DNA of 33,381 nt, from contig CAIRWM010000108.1 in NCBI GenBank assembly GCA_903882285.1, positions 1 to 33,381 of the forward strand, given 5' to 3'. This DNA is from an uncultured cyanobacterium (GTDB lineage: Bacteria; Cyanobacteriota; Cyanobacteriia; PCC-6307; Cyanobiaceae). Every line of letters starts with the position of its first letter. Positions within the stretch are counted from its first letter, which is position 1. The notes beneath the pieces are model-generated. The model ran no database searches and had not been told where the DNA came from. It saw only the letters and a program-made list of their open reading frames with translations. The position numbers and the translations under genes were made by a program. Shown here one piece after another: positions 15,614 to 24,504 of the stretch.

Positions 15614-17512
15614 ATGACAATCCTGTTTGCCCAGACGGCCTGGCTGGTTCCGCTCTACCCGCTGGTCGCCTCGCTGTTCTCCTTCCTCTGGTCGCCGGGC
15701 CTGATCTCCCGCACCGGCCCCAGGCCTTGCGGCTACCTCAACCTGCTGCTGGTGACCCTGGCTTTCGCCCACAGCGTCGCCGCCCTGCTGGCCCTGCATG
15801 CCAACGCCAACGCGGGGGCAAGCGCCCTCTACCGCCCGCTCACCTTCGGCTGGACCTGGCTGAACACCGCCGGCCTGCGCATCGGCTTCGACGGCCTGAT
15901 CACCGAGCCCGCCCTGATCGCCATGACGGTGATCACCGGACTGCATGTGCTGGTGCAGATCTACGCGATCGGCTACCTGGAAATGGACTGGGGCTGGCCG
16001 CGCTTCTTCGGCTCCCTGAGCTTTTTCGAGGCGGGCCTCTGCGCCCTGGTGCTCACCGATTCCCTGTTCTTCAGCTACGTGATTCTCGAGCTGCTGACGC
16101 TCGGCACCTATCTGATTGTGGGCACCTGGTACAACCAGCCGCTGGTGGTGAAAGGAGCCCGTGACGCCTTCCTCACCAAGCGGATCGGCGACCTGATCCT
16201 GCTGGCGGGCCTGATCGCCCTGCTGCCCCTCACCGGCACCTGGAACTTCCACGGGCTGCAGGGCTGGGCCGCCGACATCACCAACAACGGTCAGCCCCTG
16301 CCGGCCGGGTTCCAGCTGATCCTGCTGGCGCTGATTGCCGGCCCCATGGGCAAATGCGCCCAGATTCCCCTGCACCTCTGGCTCGATGAGGCCATGGAGA
16401 GCCCCCTGCCCTCCACGGTGCTGCGCAACGCAGTGGTGGTGGTGGGCGGGGCCTGGGTGCTGCTGCGTCTCGAACCGCTGCTGGAACTCAGTCCGCTGGT
16501 GCAGTCGGTGCTGGTGGTGGTGGGTGCCTCCACCGCGGTGGTGGCCTCGCTGATCGCCCTGGCCCAGATCGATGTCAAGCGGGCGCTCTCGTTCCTGGTC
16601 AGCAGCTGGCTGGGGCTGCTGTTCGTGGCGGTGGGCCTGGGTGGCACGGCCGTGGCCGACCACCTGATGCTGGTGTATCCGCTGCCGATGGCCCTGCTGC
16701 TGATGGCGATCGGCACGGTGGTGATCAGCAACGTGACCCAGGACCTCACCCAGCTAGGCGGCCTCTGGAGCCGCAGGCCCCTGATAGGTCTGGCGTTTCT
16801 GGCCGGCGCCGCCGGTCTGATGGGGGTGCCACCCTTCGGCGGCTTTGCCGCCCTGCGCGAGCTGCTGGCCCTCACCGCCTCCAGCGCCCACCCCTGGCTG
16901 CTCAGTGGTGTGGTGCTGCTCAGCAATGCCTTGATCAGTGCCGGCCTGATCCGCGTGTTTGGCCAGATCTGGGGCGGTCGCCCCACCCCGTTCACCCAGC
17001 GCTCCCCCGAGGTGCTCTGGCTGATGGTGCTGCCCACCACCGTGCTGATGGGGCTCGTGCTGCACCTGCCCCAGCTGCTGGTGCGTAACGGCGTCTACGC
17101 CATGACCCCGATCCCTGGCTGGGGACCGCTGGCCTGGCCGTTGCTGCTCTCCACCCTGCTGGGTGGTGGCCTGTCTGCCGCCTTCTACCTGCGCCCCCAC
17201 GGCCTGGCCCGCCTGCCCGAGGCCCTGGGCGGTCTGCAGGAATGGCTGGCCCACGACATGCAGACCGAGCGCTTCTATCACGCCACTGTGGTGGCGCTGG
17301 TGCTGGCCCTGGCCCGTCTCGGCGCCTGGAGTGACAGCCGCCTGGTCGATGGCTTCAGCGGTGGCGCCGGCTCCGCCGCCCTGGCCGGTGCCCGGCGCCT
17401 CAGCTTCACCACCTCGGGCCGTTCCCAGGCCTATGCCCTCACCCTCGTGCTGGGCGTGCTGCTGATGGCGGCCTGGCTGCTCGCGGCCCGTCCCATGTCT
17501 CTGCTGCCCTGA
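15614..17512 (+). CDS. ndhF3: NDH-1MS subunit NdhF3 (NuoL-like, CO2 uptake)
   Basis: Membrane proton-pumping subunit of the specialised NDH-1 complex that couples electron flow to CO2 hydration at the thylakoid. About 632 residues, with some 15 membrane helices, shorter than the respiratory NdhF1. It has the NuoL core (LELLTLGTYLIVGTWYN, KRIGDLILLAGLIAL). The loop that reads WLPDAMEGPTPISALIHA in NdhF1 is here WLDEAMESPLPSTVLRNAVV, a change characteristic of the NdhF3/F4 class. I assign F3 rather than F4 because cupA and cupS follow in the canonical order; F4 operons lack cupS. Start at ATG 15614; a GTG directly before it (15611) is possible. The next gene starts 11 bases after the stop. Confidence 0.85.
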   Translation: MTILFAQTAWLVPLYPLVASLFSFLWSPGLISRTGPRPCGYLNLLLVTLAFAHSVAALLALHANANAGASALYRPLTFGWTWLNTAGLRIGFDGLITEPALIAMTVITGLHVLVQIYAIGYLEMDWGWPRFFGSLSFFEAGLCALVLTDSLFFSYVILELLTLGTYLIVGTWYNQPLVVKGARDAFLTKRIGDLILLAGLIALLPLTGTWNFHGLQGWAADITNNGQPLPAGFQLILLALIAGPMGKCAQIPLHLWLDEAMESPLPSTVLRNAVVVVGGAWVLLRLEPLLELSPLVQSVLVVVGASTAVVASLIALAQIDVKRALSFLVSSWLGLLFVAVGLGGTAVADHLMLVYPLPMALLLMAIGTVVISNVTQDLTQLGGLWSRRPLIGLAFLAGAAGLMGVPPFGGFAALRELLALTASSAHPWLLSGVVLLSNALISAGLIRVFGQIWGGRPTPFTQRSPEVLWLMVLPTTVLMGLVLHLPQLLVRNGVYAMTPIPGWGPLAWPLLLSTLLGGGLSAAFYLRPHGLARLPEALGGLQEWLAHDMQTERFYHATVVALVLALARLGAWSDSRLVDGFSGGAGSAALAGARRLSFTTSGRSQAYALTLVLGVLLMAAWLLAARPMSLLP

Positions 17513-17523
17513 GCGAATCCGCC

Positions 17524-19059
17524 ATGACGTTGTCCTTGCTTCTCGTCTTGCCCCTGCTCGGGGGGGTGCTGCTGACGCTGCTGCCGGAGGGCAGGAGCAC
17601 CCTGGTGCGTGGCCTGGCGGCCGCTGTGGCCCTGGCCCAGCTGGCGGTGGGGCTGCTGGCCTGGCGCCAGCCGCCGGCCGACCTGGCCCTGAGCTGGCTG
17701 CCGCGCCTGGGCCTGGGGCTGGAGCTCGGCCTTGATGGACTCTCGTTGCCGCTGGTCCTGCTCACGGCCCTGCTCACGGCGATGGCGGTGCTCGCCTCCC
17801 CCATCGACCAGAGTCGCCCCCGGCTTTACTACCCGCTGCTGCTGGCCACCAACCTGGGCGTGATCGGCGCCTTCCTGGCCCAGAACGCCCTGTTGTTTGT
17901 GCTGGCCTTCGAGCTGGTGCTGATCCCCACCACCCTGCTGGTGGCCATCTGGGGCGGCGAGCGCCGGGCCGGGGCCGCCGTGCGCTTCCTGCTGTACGGG
18001 GCCGTCTCCGGCCTCAGCCTGCTGGCCGCTGTGCTGGCCTTCGGCTGGTTCGGCCAGGGCGCGGGCGAGGCCGGTGCCCTGGCCGGTGCTGCCCCGTCGG
18101 TGAATTTCAGCTTCGAGGCCCTGGCCGGCAGCCGCCTCACCCCTTCGGCGCAGGCCTGGGTGCTGGCCCTGCTGCTGCTGGGCTTCGGGCTGAAGCTGCC
18201 GGTGGTGCCGCTGCATGGCTGGCAGCCGTTCGCCTATTGCGAGGCGCCGGCGCCGGTGGTGATGCTGCTGGGCGGAGCCGTGTCGAAGCTGGGGGCCTAC
18301 GGCCTGCTGCGCTTCGGTGTGGGGCTGCTGCCCGAGGCCTGGAGTGCCTTCTCCCCCTGGATCGCCGCCGCCGGGGCGGTCACGGCGGTGTACGGCGCCC
18401 TCAATGCCGTGGCCGCCACCGACATCCGCCGGCTGATGGCCTACAGCTCTCTTGGGCACATGGGCCTGCTGGTGCTGGCCCTGGCCGCGGCCACGCCGAT
18501 GAGCCTGCAGGGGGCCGTGGCCCAGATTCTGGCCCATGGCCTGATTGTGGCCCTGCTGTTCGCCTGCGTGGGGCTGATCCAGCGCAAGACGGGCACCACG
18601 GTGATCGCCGAGCTTTCTGGTCTGCTCAACCCGATCCGCGGACTGCCGTTCACGATGGGTCTGATGCTGCTCGCGCTGATGGCAGCCGCCGGCATCCCCG
18701 GCCTGGCCGGTTTCCCGGCGGAGCTGCTGGTGTTCGAGGGCAGCTGGACCGTCTTCCCCCGGGCCACGTTGGTCTGTCTGGTGGCCTCGGGCTTCACCGC
18801 CGTCTATGCGGTGCGCCTGTTCAACCGGGTCGGCTTCGGGCGGCTCGACAACAGCCGCGCTGACTGGCAGAACACCCACTGGGGCGAACGGCTCCCCGCC
18901 CTGGTGCTCACGGTGCTGGTGGTGCTGGCGGGGATCTGGCCCACCGGTCTCACGGCCTGGAGCGAGCCGAGCACCGCCGCCATCGCCCTGCGTCACTCCG
19001 ATGCCCTGGTGCAACTCGCCATGGCGCCTGAATCCTCCACCCTGTCGCTGCCCGCATGA
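17524..19059 (+). CDS. ndhD3: NDH-1MS subunit NdhD3 (NuoM-like, CO2 uptake)
   Basis: NuoM-type antiporter-like subunit of the same CO2-uptake complex, 511 residues with about 14 membrane helices. Recognisable pieces are the conserved acidic helix FELVLIPTTLLVAIWGG, the loop LHGWQPFAYCEAPAPVVML (in respiratory NdhD1 this is HTWLPDAHxEA), the SKLGAYGLLRFG helix and MAYSSLGHMGLLVLAL. The altered loop agrees with a D3/D4 rather than D1/D2 subunit. The D3 assignment rests mainly on the neighbouring cupA and cupS. Its stop overlaps the cupA start by four bases (ATGA at 19056-19059), which implies coupled translation. Confidence 0.85.
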   Translation: MTLSLLLVLPLLGGVLLTLLPEGRSTLVRGLAAAVALAQLAVGLLAWRQPPADLALSWLPRLGLGLELGLDGLSLPLVLLTALLTAMAVLASPIDQSRPRLYYPLLLATNLGVIGAFLAQNALLFVLAFELVLIPTTLLVAIWGGERRAGAAVRFLLYGAVSGLSLLAAVLAFGWFGQGAGEAGALAGAAPSVNFSFEALAGSRLTPSAQAWVLALLLLGFGLKLPVVPLHGWQPFAYCEAPAPVVMLLGGAVSKLGAYGLLRFGVGLLPEAWSAFSPWIAAAGAVTAVYGALNAVAATDIRRLMAYSSLGHMGLLVLALAAATPMSLQGAVAQILAHGLIVALLFACVGLIQRKTGTTVIAELSGLLNPIRGLPFTMGLMLLALMAAAGIPGLAGFPAELLVFEGSWTVFPRATLVCLVASGFTAVYAVRLFNRVGFGRLDNSRADWQNTHWGERLPALVLTVLVVLAGIWPTGLTAWSEPSTAAIALRHSDALVQLAMAPESSTLSLPA

Positions 19060-20360
19060 CCCCCACCGCTGCTCCGGAGCGCATCCAGGCGCCGTTGATT
19101 CCTCCATCCAGCCACCGCTATGCGGAGATCATCCACCGGCTGGAAGCCGGCGGCTCGATGCTGCCGGACACGCCGGAAAACCTGATGCAGATCATCGGCA
19201 TCTACAAGGCCTACGCCGTGCCGATGGACTTCTACTGGCGCGATCTGCTCTACATCGCCGAGCAGGTGTTCCTCCAGCCGCTGCCCGCCTTCAAGTATCT
19301 GATTTCCCAGGAGTATCTCGACCGGCCCAATAGTTACGCCGGCGACCAGTCGCAGCTGCGCATCTGGCGTGGCGGCGAGAAGGCCCATCCCGAGCTCTTG
19401 GAGTTCATGGAGCGCGGCGAGACGCGCCGCATGCCGAAGCTGCTGCATCACCTCTGGCACGACCGGGTGAACATGGAGTTCGCTGAGGCCTGCATGCAGG
19501 CCATGCTCTGGCACCAGGGCATGGGCGGCCGCTTCAACGACTATCTGGAGAGCGACGCCTACCGCGCCAACGCCGATCGGGCGATCAAGGCTTACTTCAA
19601 GGGCAACCCCTTGATGCTGGGTCTCTACAGGCTGTTCCCTGAGATGGTCCTGGAGCAGGTGCGCCAGCTGAGCTATACCGCCAATCTCGGCCTGTTCTGG
19701 GAGGTGATGGCGCCGGTGTTCTTCGAGATGAGCGATCTCTACGACGAGGGCAAGCTCACCTCGGTGCCGCAGGCGATGGACTTCCTGGTGAACGGCATCT
19801 TTGCGGTGGCGGGCCGGCCGATCTACCACCACGTGTTCATCCGCGGTGAGTGCTTCGAGATCATTCCCAAGAGCGAGGGCTTCACCTGGCTCTATGAGGC
19901 GGCCCTGCCCTACGTGGAGGCTGTGTTCTACCGCACCTCCCCCTTCCGCGGTACCAAGAGCTACAACGCCCAGGCCTACCAGGTGCCGGCCGACCAGGCC
20001 GACTTCCACTACGGCATTCTCTATGCGGATGTTTTCCCCGTGGGCTCGGCGGGCATCCCTCCCACCCTGCTGATGCAGGACATGCTGCACTTCCTGCCGC
20101 CCTACCTGCAGGAGCTCTACAAGGGGCACAAGCGCGGTGAGGAAGACCAGCTCATTCAGCTGGGGGTGACCTTCCAGCGCTCGATGTACAACGTCACCTC
20201 GGCGGTGATCCAGGCGCTGCGCTGCGCCCTCCTCTATCCCCTGGATGACACTGACCCCGAGCACCTGATGGCCAACCGCCGGTTTTTCGAAGCGCAGATG
20301 GACCGCTTCCTCCGCCCCGAGGCCCGCCTTGGCGCGATTCAGACCCAGGAGTACCGCTGA
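19056..20360 (+). CDS. cupA: CO2 hydration protein CupA (ChpY)
   Basis: Peripheral subunit of NDH-1MS that carries the CO2-hydrating activity, a carbonic-anhydrase-like step making HCO3- from CO2 during electron transport. The 434 residues fit CupA (about 440) better than CupB (usually shorter). It is a soluble-looking, largely helical protein rich in conserved aromatic and histidine residues: [16 protein letters not shown] (about 129-144), [41 protein letters not shown] and [17 protein letters not shown] did not identify individual zinc ligands, which have been proposed for this family from structures. The stop shares one base with the cupS start. The gene order F3-D3-CupA-CupS is diagnostic. 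Confidence 0.88.
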   Translation: MTPTAAPERIQAPLIPPSSHRYAEIIHRLEAGGSMLPDTPENLMQIIGIYKAYAVPMDFYWRDLLYIAEQVFLQPLPAFKYLISQEYLDRPNSYAGDQSQLRIWRGGEKAHPELLEFMERGETRRMPKLLHHLWHDRVNMEFAEACMQAMLWHQGMGGRFNDYLESDAYRANADRAIKAYFKGNPLMLGLYRLFPEMVLEQVRQLSYTANLGLFWEVMAPVFFEMSDLYDEGKLTSVPQAMDFLVNGIFAVAGRPIYHHVFIRGECFEIIPKSEGFTWLYEAALPYVEAVFYRTSPFRGTKSYNAQAYQVPADQADFHYGILYADVFPVGSAGIPPTLLMQDMLHFLPPYLQELYKGHKRGEEDQLIQLGVTFQRSMYNVTSAVIQALRCALLYPLDDTDPEHLMANRRFFEAQMDRFLRPEARLGAIQTQEYR

Positions 20361-20761
20361 TGGCCACCATCCTCGAGACCGCCGCCGGCGCCGGCTGCTT
20401 CAACACCCTGCTGGCGGCGGTGGAGGCTGCCGGCCTGCGCGAAGCCCTGGAGGGGCCCGGTCCCTTCACGGTGCTGGCCCCGGTGGACGACGCCTTTGCG
20501 GCCTTGCCCCCCGGCACGGTGCAGACCCTGGTGGACAATCCGCCCCAGCTGGCCCGCATCCTCAAGTTCCACGTGATTGCCGGGGCCCATCGGCGCGATG
20601 AACTGGTGGAGCAGGCCGAGTGGAGCAGCCTGGAAGGGGCGCCGATCCCGATCCGGCGTGCCGAGCCCTTTGAGGTGAAGAACGCCACGGTGGTCAGCGC
20701 CGATGTGATCTGCGACAACGGCGTGGTGCACGTGATCGATCGGGTGATCCTGCCGGGCTGA
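20360..20761 (+). CDS. cupS: NDH-1MS small subunit CupS (fasciclin-like domain)
   Basis: A 133-residue single fasciclin (FAS1) domain without signal peptide, as in CupS of Synechocystis (Sll1735), a cytoplasm-side subunit bound next to CupA. The FAS1 motifs are clear: [38 protein letters not shown] (about 33-49), [16 protein letters not shown], and the closing [20 protein letters not shown]. Secreted fasciclin proteins are common in bacteria, so the missing signal peptide and the one-base overlap with cupA are the reasons for this call. The gene ends five bases before the convergent minus-strand gene; no terminator hairpin is visible between them. Confidence 0.85.
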   Translation: MATILETAAGAGCFNTLLAAVEAAGLREALEGPGPFTVLAPVDDAFAALPPGTVQTLVDNPPQLARILKFHVIAGAHRRDELVEQAEWSSLEGAPIPIRRAEPFEVKNATVVSADVICDNGVVHVIDRVILPG

Positions 20762-20766
20762 TCGCC

Positions 20767-21657
20767 TCAGGGGTTGCAGCTGGGGCACTGGCCGGGATCG
20801 GCGGCCTCCAGCCCGTCATGGCGGGGCCGCCGCTGCTCGTGGCCACACTGGCGGCAGCCGAAGATCTCGGCCTGGTTCAGCGAGGTGGGTGTGCGGCACC
20901 AGGCGCAGGGCAGGCCGGCCTGATGGCGCTCCAGTCCCCAGCCCGGGGCGCCACATGCCGGGCAAAGCGAGCGGATGCGTCGCACCAGCCGGAAGCTCAG
21001 CTGGCGGATGCTGGCCATGCGGGTGGGATTGCAGTGGGCCCGCATGTCGGTGTCCAGCAGCACGACCGGCTCCGGGGTCGCGGCGGCGGCCGTGCGGATC
21101 GCGGTCAGCAGGGTGGGCCAGTCATGGACTCCTTTATGGAGCGCCGCTGCGCCTGCGTTGTGGGCCTGGGGCCGCACGATCAGGCCATGGCTGGGGAAGC
21201 CCACCGCCTGGAGCCAGCGCTGCAGGTCGGCACGTCCGCTCTCCGAGTCGATCGCCGCCAAGCTCAACTGGCGCTGGGCGAAGTTGGTGCGGCGAGTCAG
21301 CAGCTGCTCCTGGATCGTCAGGCCGCGCTCGCGGTCGAGGAAGACCATCACTTCGAGCCCCACGGCCAGCAGTGGCAGCGCCGGATGGGGGCCGAAGCTG
21401 CCCTCGCTGGCGATCGCCAGCCCGGTGCCGCCATGTTCGAGGGCCAGCTCGGCCTTGGCGATGCCGGCCTCAAGCGCCGTGCCGCGGCGTTCCACCGTGC
21501 CGCAGAAACTGCCGAGGGCATCGGTATCGATGTCTGGCAGGTGCAGCAGCTCGGCACCGAGCCCATGCCGCAGGCTCCGGCCGATCACCCGCTGCTTGCC
21601 ATGGCGGGTGGCCAGGGCGACGCGTTCACCGGCGTAGGGGCTGGAGATCTGCGGCAT
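20767..21657 (-). CDS. Zinc-ribbon protein of unknown function (DUF6671-like)
   Basis: Cytosolic protein of 296 residues. The first two thirds form a mixed alpha/beta region (LATRHGKQRVIGRSL, LAIASEGSFGPHPALPLL, VVLLDTDMRAHCNPTRM). The C-terminal 70 residues carry four CxxC pairs (CPAC, CAWC, CRQC, CPSC), enough for two zinc ribbons. From memory this layout corresponds to DUF6671; the label should be taken as tentative. The TDMRAHCNPTRM stretch with D, R, H and C looks like a possible metal or catalytic site, but no activity is known. It lies 84 bases downstream of the NhaS3-type antiporter on the same strand and may be cotranscribed. It ends five bases from cupS, so the two transcripts must converge. 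Confidence 0.7.
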   Translation of the reverse strand: MPQISSPYAGERVALATRHGKQRVIGRSLRHGLGAELLHLPDIDTDALGSFCGTVERRGTALEAGIAKAELALEHGGTGLAIASEGSFGPHPALPLLAVGLEVMVFLDRERGLTIQEQLLTRRTNFAQRQLSLAAIDSESGRADLQRWLQAVGFPSHGLIVRPQAHNAGAAALHKGVHDWPTLLTAIRTAAAATPEPVVLLDTDMRAHCNPTRMASIRQLSFRLVRRIRSLCPACGAPGWGLERHQAGLPCAWCRTPTSLNQAEIFGCRQCGHEQRRPRHDGLEAADPGQCPSCNP

Positions 21658-21741
21658 GGCCGCCGGACCGGCTCGGTGTCCCCAGTCTGGTGGGTATCGA
21701 CTGGGAAGCGGGGCTGCGGTGGTGCAGAGCCGCTGGAGCGC

Positions 21742-23094
21742 TCAGTTTCCGAGCGAGACCGCCTCGCTGGCCGGCTCGGGTTCCGCAGGGATCACCACCC
21801 GCAGCAGGATCGGAGCCAGGAAGGTGGTGCCGATCACCATCAGCAGGATCGCCGCCTCCAGCGCCGGCGTGAGGATGCCGGCCTGACGGCCGAGGCCCAG
21901 GAAGATCAGACCCACTTCGCCGCGGGGCATCATGCCCAGGCCCACCACCAGGCGATTGGTGGGTTCCTTGCTGACGTAACTCCAGCCGGCGGCGATCTTG
22001 CCGATGATCGAGACCACCAGCAGGAAGGCCGCCACGATCAGCCCCTCGCGGTTGGCGGGGTCGAAGGGATTGAGCACCGACAGGTCCATGCCGGTGCCGA
22101 TCAACACGAAGAACACCGTGGCGAACAGGGCTACGAGCGGCTTGACAGCCGCATCGATGTCATGGGTGTGCTTGGAAGCACTGAGGATCAGGCCGGCGGC
22201 GAAGGCGCCCAGGGCCGCCTCCAATCCGATCGCCTGCGCGATGAAGCAGGAGAGAGTGAGCACCACGAAGCTGGCCACGGCCACATCGCCGGGTGCCTTG
22301 AGCCTGTCCACCATCCAGTCGAAGGCCGGGGCGGCAGTGCGGCTGAGGAACAGGGCCACGGCTACGAAGGCCACCGCCGCCAGGCACAGCTTCACCACCG
22401 GGACGACGCTGAAGGCACCGCCACCGACCACGGCCACCACCACCGCCAGGATCACGATGCCGAGGATGTCGTCAAGCACGGCGGCGCCGATCACGATCTG
22501 ACCCTCGCTGCGTTTGAGCCACTTGAGCTCACCGAAGACGCTGGCGGTGATGCCGATCGAGGTGGCCGTCATCGCCGCACCGGCGAACACCGCCGGGATC
22601 AGCGGCACATGGAACAGGTAATAGAGGCCCGCCGTTCCCAGGGCGAAGGGCAGCACCACGCCAGTCACCGCCACGGTCCCGGCCTGCACGCCCACGGCCA
22701 CCAGCTCATCGAGTTCGCTCTCCAGCCCGGTGAGGAACAGCAGCGCAAACAGCCCCAGCTGCGACACGGTCTGCAGGCTGGGGAAGGTCTCGTCGTAGAC
22801 GTGGCGCACCGCCTCCGGCGTGATCTCCGTGAGCGTGGCAACCAGGCCCGAGGCGGCGGCGCTCAGCTCCGCCTGGGTGCCGGGAGGCACGATCAGATGC
22901 AGACCGGAGACGCCGATCAGCACACCGGCCACCAGCTCGCCGAGGATCGTGGGCAGCTGCAGCCGCACCATCAGCTCGGCGATCGCCCGGGCGGCGATGA
23001 AGATCACCAGGAAGCGGCCGACCTGCAGCAACGTTTCGGCCGTTTCCAGCTGATGGGAGCTGAACTCCATCAGCAGATGGGGAATGGGGGGCAT
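21742..23094 (-). CDS. nhaS3: Na+/H+ antiporter, NapA / NhaS3 type (CPA2)
   Basis: CPA2 antiporter of 450 residues, close in length to cyanobacterial NhaS3 (about 460). The unwound-helix motif TATSIGITASVFGEL (about 176-190), the ion-binding pair D208-D209 in VLDDILGIVIL, LFATVFFVLIGTGMDL and MMPRGEVGLIFLGLG are all present. About 12-13 membrane helices are predicted. The C-terminus is short with no RCK domain. NhaS3 is essential in Synechocystis and sits in thylakoids, expelling Na+ in exchange for H+. Here it is divergent from sbtA, a Na+-driven HCO3- symporter, so sustaining the Na+ gradient is a natural inference. The start is ATG 23092-23094, or Met9 at 23070. Confidence 0.88.
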   Translation of the reverse strand: MPPIPHLLMEFSSHQLETAETLLQVGRFLVIFIAARAIAELMVRLQLPTILGELVAGVLIGVSGLHLIVPPGTQAELSAAASGLVATLTEITPEAVRHVYDETFPSLQTVSQLGLFALLFLTGLESELDELVAVGVQAGTVAVTGVVLPFALGTAGLYYLFHVPLIPAVFAGAAMTATSIGITASVFGELKWLKRSEGQIVIGAAVLDDILGIVILAVVVAVVGGGAFSVVPVVKLCLAAVAFVAVALFLSRTAAPAFDWMVDRLKAPGDVAVASFVVLTLSCFIAQAIGLEAALGAFAAGLILSASKHTHDIDAAVKPLVALFATVFFVLIGTGMDLSVLNPFDPANREGLIVAAFLLVVSIIGKIAAGWSYVSKEPTNRLVVGLGMMPRGEVGLIFLGLGRQAGILTPALEAAILLMVIGTTFLAPILLRVVIPAEPEPASEAVSLGN

Positions 23095-23474
23095 TCGAAG
23101 GCTGGAGAAGTCAGGGGTTTATAGGAATGTCCCGAGGAATCTGGGGCAGGGGCTGGTGTGCCATTGCCGTGTCGTTGGACTTGCGGCGCACCCCACCCAA
23201 GTGCGCCGGACACTGCCTATGGTTCGCTGCCAACCACCCACCTGTAGCGATGCGTACCGCCTTCGCGATACCTTCGCACCATCGCGGCATTCGGCGGCTT
23301 TATCCGGCTGCCTGACAGTGATGAAGCAGGAAAGCGCGGTTGTCGTCGTAGCCCTGGCTATCGCGGCGCTCAGCGAGCTCTTAAGTGCCGCTGAATCATG
23401 GAGAGATCGCCCTTTGAGGCTTCTTCATAGGCACAACTCCCCAACCAACTGCCTGCACACCTTGAGGATTTGTA
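23095..23474. promoter_or_regulatory. Divergent regulatory region nhaS3 / sbtA
   Basis: A 380-base non-coding stretch, the longest promoter-type gap in the window. It contains a perfect 8-base inverted repeat (23184-23208) and a TTA-N8-TGA element at 23381-23394. The latter fits the loose TNA-N7/8-TNA pattern of the CO2-responsive LysR regulators. Base composition falls toward sbtA. A short open frame on plus has no coding character. No consensus -10/-35 pair is clear. Confidence 0.5.
23184..23208. repeat. Perfect 8-bp inverted repeat, 9-nt spacer
   Basis: The arms CGGCGCAC (23184-23191) and GTGCGCCG (23201-23208) are exact reverse complements around the 9-base spacer CCCACCCAA. There is no T tract after either arm, so it is not a standard terminator. 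It lies about 90 bases upstream of the nhaS3 start and 270 upstream of sbtA, so an operator or an RNA structure in the nhaS3 leader are both possible. Confidence 0.6.
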
Positions 23475-24470
23475 GTGTCTGAGTTCCTTCAGCTTTTTCT
23501 TGAACAGCTCCAGTCGCCTACACTTGGTTTCTTGATCGGCGGCATTGTGGTGGCCTCGCTGGGTAGCCAGCTGGCGATTCCCGATTCGATCTACAAGTTC
23601 ATCAGCTTCTTCCTGCTGATCAAGATCGGCCTGACCGGTGGCATCGCCATCCGCAACTCCAATCCCGCTGAAATCTTTCTGCCGGCGCTCGCGGCAGTGC
23701 TGATTGGCATCGTGATCGTGTTCATCAGCCGCTGGACCCTCGGCAGGATGCCCGGCATCAAAGTGCAGGATGCGGTGGCCACTGGCGGCCTGTTCGGAGC
23801 GGTGAGCGGCTCCACCCTGGCCGCCGTCCTGCCTGGCCTGGACGCAGCCAAAGTGCCCTACGAGGCCTGGACGGCAGCGCTGTATCCCTTCATGGACATT
23901 CCGGCGCTGGTGACGGCGATTGTGGTGGCCAGTGTCTACATCAGCAAGACAACCGGTCAAGCCGAGAAGGTGGAAATCTGGCCGATCATCAAGGAAAGCC
24001 TGCAGAGTTCGGCCGTCACTGCTCTGCTGATGGGGGTTGCCCTCGGCATCCTCACTAGGCCGGAACCGGTGTATGAGAGCTTTTTCAACCCTTTGTTCAA
24101 AGGTTTCCTGTCCATCCTGATGATCATCATGGGGATGGAAGCTGCTCAGCGGATGAATGAGCTGCGCAAGGTCGCCCAGTGGTTTGCCATCTACGCTTTC
24201 ATTGCTCCCATCCTGCATGGCTTCCTGGCCTTTGGTCTCGGCCTGATCATTCACAAACTCACAGGATTCAGCATCGGCGGTGCTGTGGTGCTCGCTGTGA
24301 TCGCTGCCTCCAGCTCGGACATTTCCGGCCCGCCCACCCTGCGTGCTGGCATCCCCTCAGCCAATCCATCGGCTTATATTGGCGCCTCCACGGCCATCGG
24401 TACGCCTGTGGCGATCGCCATTTGCATCCCGCTGTTCATCGGCATTGCCGAGATAATGCTGGGGCGCTGA
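23475..24470 (+). CDS. sbtA: Na+-dependent bicarbonate transporter SbtA
   Basis: High-affinity Na+/HCO3- symporter of the plasma membrane, 331 residues. It matches Synechocystis SbtA through almost the whole length: QLQSPTLGFLIGG, IKIGLTGGIAIRNSN, the half-helix GGLFGAVSGST (about 104-114), ALYPFMDIPALVTAIVVAS, and the second half-helix AASSSDISGPPTLRAGIPSA (278-297). The main difference is the cytoplasmic loop between the two inverted halves. In the 374-residue Synechocystis protein it is a long charged insert; here it is only about ten residues (157-167, ISKTTGQAEKV). The start is GTG at 23475 with GAGGA at 23464-23468 as ribosome site. It is followed 34 bases later by sbtB, and the pair is surely an operon. 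Confidence 0.95.
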   Translation: MSEFLQLFLEQLQSPTLGFLIGGIVVASLGSQLAIPDSIYKFISFFLLIKIGLTGGIAIRNSNPAEIFLPALAAVLIGIVIVFISRWTLGRMPGIKVQDAVATGGLFGAVSGSTLAAVLPGLDAAKVPYEAWTAALYPFMDIPALVTAIVVASVYISKTTGQAEKVEIWPIIKESLQSSAVTALLMGVALGILTRPEPVYESFFNPLFKGFLSILMIIMGMEAAQRMNELRKVAQWFAIYAFIAPILHGFLAFGLGLIIHKLTGFSIGGAVVLAVIAASSSDISGPPTLRAGIPSANPSAYIGASTAIGTPVAIAICIPLFIGIAEIMLGR

Positions 24471-24504
24471 ATCAACACACCAACAACCACTCGGAGTTTG
24501 ATCA

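Noticed and set aside
17431-19107. Minus-strand open frame of 558 codons opposite ndhD3
   Set aside because: Same artefact; ndhD3 on plus is unmistakable and in an operon.
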